Shown: positions 1 through 8,802, numbered from the stretch's first letter. The stretch: DNA of 64,000 nucleotides from Saccharospirillum salsuginis (GCF_014651855.1 NZ_BMXR01000005.1:195471-259470), one strand, 5' to 3'. The notes: generated by a model not told the origin, from the sequence alone. Made by a program: numbers and translations.

Positions 1-1
1 C

Positions 2-658
2 GCGCTGAAGGAAACGTTGAACCAGGCCGATCGAGCGCCGTTCCGGTTTAACTCCATGATGAAGGCGTTCGGTGTCCTGTTTCGGGACCCGGGCTATATG
101 GGTCTGACTCTGATCGGTGGTATGGGCATGGCGAGCTTTTTCGCCTTTCTGGCGACGGCGTCGTTTCTGTACACCGGTTACTACGGCCTGACCTCGTTCC
201 AGTTCAGTCTGGCCTTCGCCTTGAACGCTCTGGGCTTTTTCAGCACCAGTCAGATTGCGGCCAATCTGGGCGCCCGCTTTGGTTCCATCGCTGTGGTGAA
301 ATGGGCGGTGGCGGGTTACGCCACTTCGGCGTGCGTGCTGTTCATGACCGTCAACCTGGGTTACGACAGTTTCCCGTTGCTGGTGAGCCTGTTGCTGGTC
401 ACCTATGCGTTTCTGGGGCTGGTGGTGCCGACCTCCATGGTGCTGTCACTGGAAGAGCACGGGCCAATCGCCGGGACGGCGGCTGCTCTGGGTGGCACCT
501 TGCAAATGATGTTGGGTGCGGTGTCCATCGCCGTGGTGAGCGTGGTCTTCGACGGCACGCCTGTGATGCTGGCCGGGGCCATTGCCTTGTGTTCGCTGCT
601 GGCGGTGGGGCTGTCGGTGATGACATTGCGCGGCGCGCCGCAGGAAGCGGCGGCCTGA
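2..658 (+). CDS. MFS multidrug efflux transporter, Bcr/CflA type, C-terminal part
   Basis: The reading frame is open to the left window edge, so only the last ~218 residues are present and the true start lies outside. The protein is almost entirely hydrophobic, with about six predicted membrane helices, which corresponds to helices 7-12 of a 12-helix major facilitator. The run LGGTLQMMLGAVSIAVVS near the end resembles the Bcr/CflA drug-resistance exporters of the inner membrane, which pump out small toxic compounds by proton antiport. A terminator hairpin follows 17 bases after the stop. It converges on the siderophore-binding-protein genes; export of a siderophore is possible from this position but nothing in the sequence proves it. 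Confidence 0.85.
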   Translation, partial: ALKETLNQADRAPFRFNSMMKAFGVLFRDPGYMGLTLIGGMGMASFFAFLATASFLYTGYYGLTSFQFSLAFALNALGFFSTSQIAANLGARFGSIAVVKWAVAGYATSACVLFMTVNLGYDSFPLLVSLLLVTYAFLGLVVPTSMVLSLEEHGPIAGTAAALGGTLQMMLGAVSIAVVSVVFDGTPVMLAGAIALCSLLAVGLSVMTLRGAPQEAAA

Positions 659-674
659 TTCAGGTCGATGATGT

Positions 675-700
675 TCGGGCGTACCATACGCCCGATTTTA
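675..700 (+). terminator. Rho-independent terminator of the MFS gene
   Basis: Perfect 9-bp stem TCGGGCGTA / TACGCCCGA with a 3-base loop, followed by TTTTA. The T run lies on the plus-strand side, so it mainly ends the MFS transcript; the hairpin also separates it from the convergent binding-protein gene. Confidence 0.8.
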
Positions 701-701
701 T

Positions 702-1637
702 CTACAGCCGGTCGGACAGCACCGGCACCAACTCGTCCAGCGCATAGTCGAGACTCAGCGGGCTGGAGAAGGACAGCGCCCAGCGCAGTCGAGCCGGTAG
801 AATCATTTCGCGATCGTCCTGGTAGGCGCCCAGTGTTTGCCGCAGGCGCTGCACCTCGTTGGAGGCCAGGGCACCCTCGGGTGAATCCCAATACCAGGCC
901 AGAAAATCGACGTCGAGCAGATGGATGCGTTCCAGGCTGAAGGTGGCGTAGAAGGCGTCGCCGGATTCCTCATCGTAGACCTCTGGAATCACCATACCCA
1001 GTTCGGTGAAAAAACGGCTGCGCGGTTCACCGCTGGTGTAGGCGCCGACCTGGCCATCCCAAAAGAAAGCGGCGGCTACGGTCTTGCCCTCAAATTCCGG
1101 ATGCTCGGAGCGGGTCTGCGCGAAGCGTGCCTTGATGCCTTCGACCAGCGCATCCGCCTCTTCCGCCTTTCCGACGGCGCGGCCGATGATGCGCGTCTGT
1201 TCTTCCCAGGGCGTGGCGTAATCGACATAGTCGCCCGGTTGCAATACGGTCGGCGCGATCAGCGACAAACGCTTGTAGTCTTCCTCGGTGACGCCCGCGT
1301 AAATACCGATAATCAGATCCGGATCCAGTGCCGCGATGGCTTCGAAATCGAGCGGACCGCGACCCAGTACCGTCGGTTCGGCGCCCTTGGCCGCTTCCTC
1401 GGCCCAGGGCCAGACACCGTGCGGCATTGGTGTGCCCCAGGGGCGAATGGCGACTGGCGCCTTGCCCAGAGCGAACAGGTCATCCTGTTCCGTGTAACCG
1501 ACGGAGACAATACGATCCGGCTCGACGGGTATCGTGGTTGCGCCGAATTTATGTTCGATGGTGACCGGGAAGTCGGCGGCCTGGGTGGCACCGACGACCA
1601 GGACCGCGGTCAGTAATCTGATCCAGAGTTGTTTCAT
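702..1637 (-). CDS. Iron-siderophore ABC transporter substrate-binding protein (copy A)
   Basis: 311-residue periplasmic protein with an N-terminal signal peptide (MKQLWIRLLTAVLVVGATQA). It shows the FepB/FhuD (periplasmic binding protein class III) pattern: an N-lobe beginning TIEHKFGATTIP...PDRIVSVGYTEQD, the segment LDPDLIIGIYAG, a long connecting helix and a C-lobe. No lipobox Cys is seen, so it is probably soluble. It would capture ferric siderophore and deliver it to the FecCD permeases encoded upstream. It is clearly related to copy C (2683-3681): both have HKFG...IP followed by a VWPWA segment. It is the last gene of the minus-strand iron-uptake locus. The ATG is preceded only by a weak GGTGA. 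Siderophore identity cannot be read from sequence. Confidence 0.88.
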   Translation of the reverse strand: MKQLWIRLLTAVLVVGATQAADFPVTIEHKFGATTIPVEPDRIVSVGYTEQDDLFALGKAPVAIRPWGTPMPHGVWPWAEEAAKGAEPTVLGRGPLDFEAIAALDPDLIIGIYAGVTEEDYKRLSLIAPTVLQPGDYVDYATPWEEQTRIIGRAVGKAEEADALVEGIKARFAQTRSEHPEFEGKTVAAAFFWDGQVGAYTSGEPRSRFFTELGMVIPEVYDEESGDAFYATFSLERIHLLDVDFLAWYWDSPEGALASNEVQRLRQTLGAYQDDREMILPARLRWALSFSSPLSLDYALDELVPVLSDRL

Positions 1638-1701
1638 ATGTGTTCACCACTGTTCGGTATAGGACAGGCCTTCCAGCGACCTGCCCGGAAACGGAGACTG
1701 T

Positions 1702-2652
1702 TTACGGTTGGTAGGGGATATGGTTTCGCCCGCCGATGTGCGTCACCAGCAACTGAACATTCAGCTCCAGCGAGGCGAAGGACGACGAATAGACAAAGGT
1801 CCTCGGCAAGACGACATACTGATTGGTGCGGCACGCGTGCAGAACGTCGCACCAGCCGGGCAGTACTTCGGCCATGCGTTCGCGTGCGTCCTGCGGCAAG
1901 TCGCCGGCGGAAATGCGATAGGTGTCGAAAATAAAGTCACCGTCGAATTCGGTCAGGGATTCAGCGCTGAAATCCGCATGGCCCTCGATCCCGGAAACGG
2001 CCTCCGGCTGTTTGAATCCCATGTTCTGAATCACCTGGCCCAAAGCGCCGTAAGATTCATAGACGGATAATTTTCCGTCGTAGGCTTGCAGGACGGATAC
2101 CTGAATGTCGGAAGCATTGGGAATTATCGATTTCGCCTCATCCAGACGCGCCTGGTACAGCGCCAGTCGTTTGTTGTATTCATCCAACACGCCGCCGGCG
2201 TCGGCGATATCGCGAATGACATCCAGAACCGGCTGGTCGGTATCGATCACCACCGTCGGCGCTATCTTGCGCATCCGCTCCAGTGTCGCGTCATCGTGAT
2301 AGGCGAAGGCGACGATCAGGTCCGGGCTCAGCGAGACGATTTTTTCCATATCGGTTTCGCCGTAGGTACCGATAAACTCGATCGGACTGTTGTCGAAATC
2401 CACACCCAGCAGATCTTTCACGCCCCGCAGATAAATGCTGCCGTCGTCCCGGACCCGGCCGGAACTGCCCACCAGCGGTGCACCCAGTTCAATCAGCGGC
2501 ATGGCCAGAACGTGGTCGTTCAGGGCCACGATGCGTTGCGGGTCGGCCGGTATGTCAACGCTGCCCGTGTGGTCGTTAAAGGTCCTCATGTCCGCCGCCT
2601 GTATGGACAGGGACACCGAAGCCACCAGCAGAAAAGTCAGTAGAGATTTCAT
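1702..2652 (-). CDS. Iron-siderophore ABC transporter substrate-binding protein (copy B)
   Basis: 316-residue FepB/FhuD-type binding protein with signal peptide MKSLLTFLLVASVSLSIQA. The start is placed at the second ATG (2652), because GAGGA sits about 9 bases upstream of it but directly abuts the alternative ATG at 2661. Class III features are DPQRIVALNDHVLAMPLIELG, then LSPDLIVAFAYHDDATLERM, then a long helix. It is more divergent from copies A and C than they are from each other, which suggests a different ligand. It lies between them with gaps of 64 and 30 bases, consistent with one transcript. Two Cys in WCDVLHACR near the end could form a disulfide. Confidence 0.88.
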   Translation of the reverse strand: MKSLLTFLLVASVSLSIQAADMRTFNDHTGSVDIPADPQRIVALNDHVLAMPLIELGAPLVGSSGRVRDDGSIYLRGVKDLLGVDFDNSPIEFIGTYGETDMEKIVSLSPDLIVAFAYHDDATLERMRKIAPTVVIDTDQPVLDVIRDIADAGGVLDEYNKRLALYQARLDEAKSIIPNASDIQVSVLQAYDGKLSVYESYGALGQVIQNMGFKQPEAVSGIEGHADFSAESLTEFDGDFIFDTYRISAGDLPQDARERMAEVLPGWCDVLHACRTNQYVVLPRTFVYSSSFASLELNVQLLVTHIGGRNHIPYQP

Positions 2653-2682
2653 CGAACGCATTCCTCGTTTATTGGATTCGAA

Positions 2683-3681
2683 TCAGGAGTCGATCGGTCC
2701 ACTTACCTCGGTGCCCGGGTCGCCATCGACCGCACGCTCGATCAGCGGGGTCATTGTCTCGATGGCTTTGGGCAGGCTCAGCAGAGTGCTGTAGGACAAG
2801 GCACCGTTACGTATGGAATTTCCGGGCAGGAAGATTTCACGGCCTTCCTGGTAAGCACGCATCCGGGGACGCAACGCCAGCGATTCGATCTGCTGACGCG
2901 CCTCGCCGGTGGTGTACCAGAACAGGACATCGGCATCGATCAGCGGCAGTTTTTCCTCGGACAGGGAGATGTAGAACTCGCCTTCCTCGGTCATGTCCTC
3001 GACGGCCGGTTGGACGGTCAAACCCATGTTCTCGATCAGGATCACGCCGGTGTCTTCGGCGGAGTAGACGCCGACACCGTTCCAGTAGGTGGCCATGGCG
3101 AAGGTTTTTCCAGCCCATTCCGGATGGGCGGCCTCGACAGCGGCCAGTTGATCCTCGATCGCCGCGATCCGGGTTTCGGCCTCGTCTTGCTGGTTCAACA
3201 TACGACCGACCATGCGTGCACGCTCCTGCCAGGTCAGCGAGTAGTCGCCGACGCCTTCGGGCACAGCCACCACCGGCGCAATCTTGCTGAGTTGTTCGTA
3301 GTCTTCCCGGGTGATGCCGGAGCGAATGGCAAGGATCACATCCGGATTGGTCTTGGCGATCTGCTCGTAGTTCAGTTCACCGCGAATCACTTCCGGTTCG
3401 GATTCCAGCAGCGGCCGCGCCCAGGGCCAGACGGCGTTGTCGTATTCGCCGAACCAATAGCGAACGGTCAGAGGTTGGTAGCCGAAGGCCAGCAGGTTGT
3501 CGCCACCGGCATAATCCACGGTGGCCACCCGTTCCGGTTGTTCCGGAATAACCGATGTACCGAATTTATGCTCGAGGGTCAGCGGGTAGACGGTGTCGGC
3601 CTGAGCCGTGGCGACCGTGAACAGTATGGCGGCCGTGATGGCCTGAGCCGTGCGCCAGGCCAGCGAATACGGTTTTCTCAT
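2683..3681 (-). CDS. Iron-siderophore ABC transporter substrate-binding protein (copy C)
   Basis: 332-residue periplasmic binding protein with a long signal peptide ending TVATAQA-DT. Class III signature segments include TLEHKFGTSVIPEQPERVAT, YEQIAKTNPDVILAIRSG and ITREDYEQLSKIAPVV. It shares with copy A the order HKFG / VWPWA / G(I/V)T.EDY...L..IAP, so the two are probably duplicates within one locus. A GAGGA ribosome-binding site lies 8 bases before the ATG, and an AT-rich Fur-like site starts 17 bases further upstream, so this gene may head its own iron-repressed transcript of the three binding proteins. Confidence 0.88.
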   Translation of the reverse strand: MRKPYSLAWRTAQAITAAILFTVATAQADTVYPLTLEHKFGTSVIPEQPERVATVDYAGGDNLLAFGYQPLTVRYWFGEYDNAVWPWARPLLESEPEVIRGELNYEQIAKTNPDVILAIRSGITREDYEQLSKIAPVVAVPEGVGDYSLTWQERARMVGRMLNQQDEAETRIAAIEDQLAAVEAAHPEWAGKTFAMATYWNGVGVYSAEDTGVILIENMGLTVQPAVEDMTEEGEFYISLSEEKLPLIDADVLFWYTTGEARQQIESLALRPRMRAYQEGREIFLPGNSIRNGALSYSTLLSLPKAIETMTPLIERAVDGDPGTEVSGPIDS

Positions 3682-3697
3682 AATGCTTCCTCGTTTT

Positions 3698-3718
3698 TGT
3701 AAATAATAATCTTATTAA
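3698..3718 (-). promoter_or_regulatory. Candidate Fur box upstream of the binding-protein genes
   Basis: On the minus strand the 21-mer starting TTAATAAGATT matches about 14 of 21 positions of the Fur consensus TGATAATGATTATCATTATCA, counted by eye. It lies where a promoter for the 3681 gene would be. The neighbouring ATGAATAGT (minus strand, near 3729) recurs at 7765 in front of the ATPase gene, suggesting a shared regulator. Confidence 0.5.
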
Positions 3719-3789
3719 TAACTATTCATGTTTTTTGAATCAAAACTGTCCGGCCGAAGCGCTCCGCGATTCGGTCTGGACGGTCCGGG

Positions 3790-4740
3790 TTATGAAATCA
3801 GGCTGTCGGCGTCGGTCGGATCACAGTGTTGTACGGCGTCAGTGGAGACGGGCTGCCAGGTTGGGTGGGCAACCGGTTCCTCACCGTCGTCGATATCGGC
3901 GCAGGTGGCATAGCGGACGGACGTCAGCGCTTCGAGATCGATGGTCAGCCGTCCCTGGTCCGTCTCCGAGTGCCACTGGAGGTCGACTCGGGACACCTCT
4001 TCGTTCTCGCGCTCTTCCGAGAGAATATTCACCCGACGGGGACGCACGCCGAGTGCGTGCAATTGCCGGCGGGCTTCGATGTCGGCAATCTGCTGGGCGG
4101 GCGGCAAGGCACCGTCACCGCGATAGCACGGCAGATAAGGGTGGTTGTCGTATTCGCTGGCCAGCAAGCCTTCGACATGCTCGGCGTCGATGCGGCCGTA
4201 CTTGTGCATGTCCGGAAACACCAGAGCGGCCGAGGCCAGTCGGCAGCCCCCCAGATGGGTCGACTGCCAGATTTCAAAGGCGCCGTCGTAGCCGGTTGCC
4301 GCCGCGTCGAGCGCCTTGAAACTGGCGTTACCGAACTTGGCGCAGCATTTGTCCTTGACCCCGTGGGTGCAGCACAACACGACCTTGTGACGGACCTCAC
4401 CGATGGACCAGGCGTCCAGCGAATCGCCCCGGTACAGGGCCGTGAGGAAGGCTTCGATGTCCGCATGCGGGATGTCGAAGGCCTGTTTTTCCGGCATCAG
4501 GTAGGCCCGATGCCGATCCCCGGGTTGGTCGGCACGATGGATCAGGTTGATGCGTCGCCCGCTGTCGATCAGGTCTTTCACCCGGTTCGACACGTCTTCG
4601 CTCATGTTCTTGGCCTGATGGAAGGTCCGGGTCCAGGACCCGATGGGCCAGCTCAGCAAGAGATTGGTTCTCGGGTGTGCGCCGGTACCCGCCAGGGGCT
4701 CGTCGACTTTCCGGCTGTATTGCGCACAGAACTGTGTCAT
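3790..4740 (-). CDS. Sucrase/ferredoxin-like (thioredoxin-fold [2Fe-2S]) protein, probable ferric-siderophore reductase partner
   Basis: 316 residues, no signal peptide, so cytoplasmic. It matches the Suc_Fer-like family: an N-terminal CAQYSRKVDEPLAGTG, the Cys motif CCTHGVKDKCC (C-x8-C spacing) and THLGGCRLASAALVFPD. In this family, including yeast Apd1, the fold binds a [2Fe-2S] cluster with two Cys and, in many members, His of an HxGGH motif. Here the second His position is Cys (HLGGC). The gene lies between the permease and the binding-protein genes of a siderophore importer, so reduction of imported ferric siderophore in the cytoplasm is a reasonable inference. A GGGGG-containing ribosome-binding site precedes the ATG. 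Substrate and redox partner are unknown. Confidence 0.8.
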   Translation of the reverse strand: MTQFCAQYSRKVDEPLAGTGAHPRTNLLLSWPIGSWTRTFHQAKNMSEDVSNRVKDLIDSGRRINLIHRADQPGDRHRAYLMPEKQAFDIPHADIEAFLTALYRGDSLDAWSIGEVRHKVVLCCTHGVKDKCCAKFGNASFKALDAAATGYDGAFEIWQSTHLGGCRLASAALVFPDMHKYGRIDAEHVEGLLASEYDNHPYLPCYRGDGALPPAQQIADIEARRQLHALGVRPRRVNILSEERENEEVSRVDLQWHSETDQGRLTIDLEALTSVRYATCADIDDGEEPVAHPTWQPVSTDAVQHCDPTDADSLIS

Positions 4741-4768
4741 GACCTCAACCCCCTTTCGATGAAGCGAA

Positions 4769-5842
4769 TCACAACGAACTCCTGGCTTGAGCCCGATGCA
4801 GTAGAACGATGAAAATCGGTACGCCGATGATGGCGGTGACCAGCCCGGCCGGAATCTGCACCGGTGCGAACAGGACCCGACCCAGCAAATCGGCCAGCGT
4901 GACTACGAAAGCACCGACCACCGCGCTGATGAGCAAATGCAGACCGACCCCGCTGCGCGAAATGCGCCGGGCGGCGTGCGGCGCGATCAGGCCAACAAAC
5001 CCGAGCGGGCCAACGGCCGCGGTGGCGATGGCGGCGAACCCGACGGCGACGCTGATCAGGGCGACGCGAATCCAGCGTGCCGGCACACCCAGGCCAATAG
5101 CGGTGACTTCCCCCATTTGCAGAGCGGCCATGGACCGACTCAGCATCAGCATTAACGGCAACAGGACAACGAACCAGGCGAACAGCATCTTGACCTCGCC
5201 CCACCCCGCCGAGTTGATGCTGCCGCTGAGCCAGGCCAGTGCCGACATGGCGCGGTCGATCTGACCGTAGGTCATCAACGCCGACGTGATGGAGCTGATA
5301 AAGGCGGCGACGCCGATGCCCATCAAGATAAACCGAATGGAGCTGCCGCCGCGACGATTCCAACTCAGCCCCTGAATGACGGCGGCCACGATCAGTGACC
5401 CGCCGAAGGCTACCCAAGGACGCCAGGGACCGGCCTGATCCGGCCACAGCACGGTGACCGCCACTACAGCCAGACCCGCCCCCTGGGAAATGCCGACCAG
5501 GGACGGATCGGCCAGGCCGTTACGCGTTACGTTCTGCAGCGACGCACCGGATAGGGCCAGCATGGCCCCCACCAGAGCCGCGACCAGTGTGCGCGGGAAG
5601 CGGAATTCCCAGACCACCGTGGACATCTGTTCCGATTCCGACTGGGTGATCAGAGTATTCCAGACCTGGACCAGATTCATGTCATAGCTGCCCAACGTCA
5701 GGCTGATGGCCACCAGGCCCAGAATGACGACCAACAGACCGGCGAAAACACCCAGGGCGTTCACCGGCAGGCGCAGCGCCAGTCGTTCCCTGAACCCGCG
5801 CACCACCAGGGCGACCGGACGGGCATTGTCGATCATCCACAT
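4769..5842 (-). CDS. FecCD-family siderophore ABC transporter permease (second subunit)
   Basis: 357-residue polytopic inner-membrane protein with about nine to ten hydrophobic helices. Family landmarks are FRFPRTLVAALVGAMLALSG, LQNVTRNGLADPSLVGISQGA and VGPLGFVGLIAPHAAR, the last being the loop that contacts the ATPase. The start is taken at 5842, four bases from the stop of the upstream permease, giving near-overlap and translational coupling; a second ATG at 5836 is also possible. With the 5844-6884 product it forms the heterodimeric channel for ferric siderophore, energised by the 6881-7732 ATPase. Confidence 0.9.
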   Translation of the reverse strand: MWMIDNARPVALVVRGFRERLALRLPVNALGVFAGLLVVILGLVAISLTLGSYDMNLVQVWNTLITQSESEQMSTVVWEFRFPRTLVAALVGAMLALSGASLQNVTRNGLADPSLVGISQGAGLAVVAVTVLWPDQAGPWRPWVAFGGSLIVAAVIQGLSWNRRGGSSIRFILMGIGVAAFISSITSALMTYGQIDRAMSALAWLSGSINSAGWGEVKMLFAWFVVLLPLMLMLSRSMAALQMGEVTAIGLGVPARWIRVALISVAVGFAAIATAAVGPLGFVGLIAPHAARRISRSGVGLHLLISAVVGAFVVTLADLLGRVLFAPVQIPAGLVTAIIGVPIFIVLLHRAQARSSL

Positions 5843-5843
5843 C

Positions 5844-6884
5844 TCAGCGCGCCCTCTGCCTGACCAGATGAATGAACAGCGGCGCACCGACCATGGCGGT
5901 GACGATGCCGGTGGCGACTTCCTCCGGCCTCAGGGCCAGACGGGCGATGATGTCCACCCCCAGAAGATAGGCGGCCCCAATCACCGCCGAATAGGGGACG
6001 ATCCACCGATAATCCGCGCCGACGAACAGTCGGACGACATGCGGAATCACCAGCCCGACAAAGCCCAACGGCCCGGCCAGGGCCACGGAACAGGCCGTCA
6101 GCACGACCACGCAGACCAGTACCTGGACCTTGAGCCAGCCGGTGCGGACACCCAGCCCCCGGGCGACATCGTCGCCCATGGCCAGCACCGTCACCTTGCT
6201 GGACAGCGCCAGCGCGAGAAACAGTGAGGCGATGATCCAGGGGGTCACGACTCTCAATTCATCGACCCGGCGACCGGCCAAAGAACCGGCCAGCCAGACT
6301 CGCAGCTGCTCAAAGGAATCCTGGTTGAGCAGGTGTGCCACTGATATCAGCGCCCCCAGAAACGCAGTAATGGCTGCCCCGGCAAGCGTCAATGTCAGCG
6401 GTGTGGCACCGCCGGGCGCCCATTGGGCAATCAGCCAGACAGCCAGGGCTGTCACCAGCGCACCAAGCGCGGCCACCCAGGGCAGCCAGGCCGGATGCAC
6501 GACGTCGAATACGCCGATGGCCATGACCACGGCGAACGACGCCCCGGCCATCAGGCCCAAAATCCCCGGCTCGGCCAGAGGATTGCGAGTAACACCCTGC
6601 ATCAAGGCCCCGGCCACGCTCAGGCTGGCGCCGACCAGGGCCGCGATCAGCGCGCGGGGCATGCGCAGCTCGCGCACGATCATGTGGTCGAATTCGGCGT
6701 TGTCGTAGTTCACCAGGGCATCCAGAACGGTACCCAGCGGCAGGGATTTGGCCCCCACGGCAATGTGCCAGCCGAACATCAGTGCCAACACACCGACGGC
6801 GACAGGCAGGGCGGCGCTGTAGCGTACCCAGGCGCTGGTCGCCGCAGTCTCCGACCGGGCATCCATCGTATCGGACAGGCTCAT
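5844..6884 (-). CDS. FecCD-family siderophore ABC transporter permease (first subunit)
   Basis: 346 residues. The ATG at 6884 overlaps the ATPase stop as ATGA; a longer upstream frame exists but lies inside the ATPase gene. Landmarks are RELRMPRALIAALVGASLSV, GALMQGVTRNPLAEPGILGL and AGPLGFVGLVIPHVVR, typical of FepD/FhuB-type permeases. About ten membrane helices are visible. It pairs with the 4769-5842 subunit. The two subunits are homologous but only moderately similar, as is usual for heterodimeric FepDG-like importers. Confidence 0.92.
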   Translation of the reverse strand: MSLSDTMDARSETAATSAWVRYSAALPVAVGVLALMFGWHIAVGAKSLPLGTVLDALVNYDNAEFDHMIVRELRMPRALIAALVGASLSVAGALMQGVTRNPLAEPGILGLMAGASFAVVMAIGVFDVVHPAWLPWVAALGALVTALAVWLIAQWAPGGATPLTLTLAGAAITAFLGALISVAHLLNQDSFEQLRVWLAGSLAGRRVDELRVVTPWIIASLFLALALSSKVTVLAMGDDVARGLGVRTGWLKVQVLVCVVVLTACSVALAGPLGFVGLVIPHVVRLFVGADYRWIVPYSAVIGAAYLLGVDIIARLALRPEEVATGIVTAMVGAPLFIHLVRQRAR

Positions 6885-7732
6885 GCGATGCGGATGCCGA
6901 CCTCGATGTCCCGGGTTTCGGCAGGCACCGGCGCCGGCACACAGATCAGACGGTGCGAGTGCGGATCCCGGATGACATGGGCATCCAGGTCGAACACCGA
7001 TTTCAGGTTGTCGCTGGTGAAGATGGTGTCCGGTGCGCCATGGTGATGGATAGCGCCGTCGCGCATCATGACCAAATAGTCCGCGTAGGCGGCGGCCAGG
7101 TTCAGTTCGTGCAGCACGACCACCAGAGTGCGGTCCGTATCGTGCGCCAGGCGTACGAGCAGGTTCATCAGGTCGACCTGTACTTTCAGGTCCAGAAAGG
7201 TGGTCGGCTCGTCGAGCAGGATCAGGTCGGTTTCCTGGGCGAGGACCATGGCGATCCAGCAGCGCTGGCGCTGCCCGCCGGACAGACCGTCGATGGGTCG
7301 GTCGGCGAATTCGGTAACCTGAGCGATCTCCATGGCTTCGCCCACGGCGCGTTCGTCCTCGGAGGACCACTGACGCAACAGGTTCTGGTGCGGGAAACGC
7401 CCCTGGGCCACCAGTTCCCGAACGGTGAGCCCTTCCGGTGCGATCGGCCCCTGCGGCAGAAGGCCGAGTTTCTGCGCCACTTCGCGGGTACGCGTCTTGT
7501 GGATGTCCTTGCCGTCGAGCATCACCTGCCCTTCGCGCGGGCTCAGGATGCGGGCCAGGGTTTTCAACAGGGTCGACTTGCCGCTGCCGTTCGGTCCCAC
7601 CAGGACCGTGACCTGACTGTCCGGCACCTGGAAGTTGACCTGGTTCAGGATGGCGGCCTCATCGTAGCCGACCGTGAGTTGCTCGCCTCTCAGTCGTTTT
7701 CGCTGAAATGGGGTCTTGACCGAATCACTCAT
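6881..7732 (-). CDS. Siderophore ABC transporter ATP-binding protein (FecE/FepC type)
   Basis: 283-residue cytoplasmic ATPase. Walker A GPNGSGKST (around residues 46-54), signature LSGGQRQRCWIAMVLAQ, Walker B LILLDEPTTFLDL and the switch His in VVLHELNLA are all intact, so it should be active. FLDLKVQVDLMNLL after Walker B is typical of the iron-chelate subfamily. It is the first gene of the minus-strand transport operon and is preceded by AT-rich DNA with a Fur-like repeat. It drives import through the two FecCD permeases that follow with ATGA-type couplings. Confidence 0.93.
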   Translation of the reverse strand: MSDSVKTPFQRKRLRGEQLTVGYDEAAILNQVNFQVPDSQVTVLVGPNGSGKSTLLKTLARILSPREGQVMLDGKDIHKTRTREVAQKLGLLPQGPIAPEGLTVRELVAQGRFPHQNLLRQWSSEDERAVGEAMEIAQVTEFADRPIDGLSGGQRQRCWIAMVLAQETDLILLDEPTTFLDLKVQVDLMNLLVRLAHDTDRTLVVVLHELNLAAAYADYLVMMRDGAIHHHGAPDTIFTSDNLKSVFDLDAHVIRDPHSHRLICVPAPVPAETRDIEVGIRIA

Positions 7733-7763
7733 GATACTGCGCCCGATGCATTGAATGTACAGT

Positions 7764-7800
7764 CATGAATAGTATTGCGAATTACTTTCATTTGCAAACC
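7764..7800. promoter_or_regulatory. Fur-like inverted repeat and promoter region of the siderophore operon
   Basis: Imperfect palindrome ATGAATAGTA-n7-TTACTTTCAT in AT-rich DNA 30-65 bases before the ATPase start. On the minus strand GCAAATGAAAGTAATTCGC matches about 12 of 19 Fur consensus positions. ATGAATAGT also occurs at the other candidate site near 3729. The rest of the 7801-8025 gap shows no gene. Confidence 0.42.
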
Positions 7801-8025
7801 AGACACCTCAACGACGGCTGAAAGCCCCTCGGTACCCTCTCAAACACTCAACTCGCTTCACTGCCGTTCTGGTGACAAGACACTCGAAGGTGGCAACCAG
7901 AGGCAGGGCATTGTTCATCGGGCCGATGCCGCGCAGTTGACAGAAAAACACCAAAGAGCGAAACCGACGCACCGACTTTGACCTACACTGAGCCACAGTC
8001 GCAAGTATTTGGAAGCACACCTCCG

Positions 8026-8802
8026 ATGTACTCTCTTCTCAGAACCGGCCTTGCCATATTCCTGATCTCTAACTGTATTCCATTGTCCGCCCAGGAAACC
8101 GTCCGTATCGCCATTGGCGAATGGCCTCCCTATCTGTCGCAGGAACTCCCCCACAACGGCGTCGCCGCCCATCTTGTGAAAGAGGCGTTCGAAGCGGGTG
8201 GCGTGGATGTAGCTTTCGAGTACTATCCCTGGCAGCGGGTGCGGGTCTATGTCGAAAACGGCACCCAGGATGCCTCCATACTCTGGGTCAGGACCGAGGA
8301 ACGAGCGCAATCCCTGTTGTTTTCGGATGTACTGCTGGAAGGTGAGGCTGTGTTCTTCTACAACAAGAACGACCCGCTGATCTGGCAGGATTACGAAGAT
8401 CTGGACGGCAAGCGCTTCGGCGGCTTGCTGAGCGCCAGCTACCCGTGGTTTGAGGCCGCCAAGGCCCGGGGTGTGGACGTGGAAATGGAGCTGGTCACGG
8501 TTGAACACCGGAACTTCTCCAAGCTGTTGTCCAAACGCATAGATGCGTTTTCACTCGATAAATTGGTCGGCCTGCACATGCTGCAGCAACGATTCCCGGA
8601 TCAGGCGGACAGGATCGGCTATGATCCGAGCCCGATCGAGTCCTGGCCCTACCGGTTGATTTTCACCAGGAGCCCGAGAGGTGAAGCATTGATGAAAAGG
8701 TTCAACGAAGGCTTGGCGATCATCAAAGAGCGGGGATTGATTCCGGTCTACATCAATAATGTAGCCAATGGCGTGTATCTTCCTCCCGAGCCCAATCGGT
8801 AG
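8026..8802 (+). CDS. Periplasmic solute-binding protein, family 3 (amino-acid-type), orphan
   Basis: 258 residues from the ATG at 8026, chosen because it begins a signal peptide (MYSLLRTGLAIFLISNCIPLSAQ-E); a TTG 48 bases upstream would bury it. The mature protein opens VRIAIGEWPPYLSQELPHNG and contains FEYYPWQRVRVYVENGTQDAS, characteristic of SBP_bac_3 proteins that bind amino acids or related small polar compounds. There are no permease or ATPase genes beside it, so it could be a sensor or an orphan binding protein feeding a remote transporter. Ligand unknown. Confidence 0.8.
   Translation: MYSLLRTGLAIFLISNCIPLSAQETVRIAIGEWPPYLSQELPHNGVAAHLVKEAFEAGGVDVAFEYYPWQRVRVYVENGTQDASILWVRTEERAQSLLFSDVLLEGEAVFFYNKNDPLIWQDYEDLDGKRFGGLLSASYPWFEAAKARGVDVEMELVTVEHRNFSKLLSKRIDAFSLDKLVGLHMLQQRFPDQADRIGYDPSPIESWPYRLIFTRSPRGEALMKRFNEGLAIIKERGLIPVYINNVANGVYLPPEPNR

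Noticed and set aside
5844..7370. Permease gene starting far upstream (508 codons)
   Set aside because: The first ~160 codons overlap the ATPase gene in another frame and encode no membrane protein; ATG 6884 with ATGA overlap is the normal operon start.
7978..8025. TTG start for the solute-binding protein at 7978
   Set aside because: It would place 16 polar residues before the signal peptide; the ATG at 8026 begins the signal directly.
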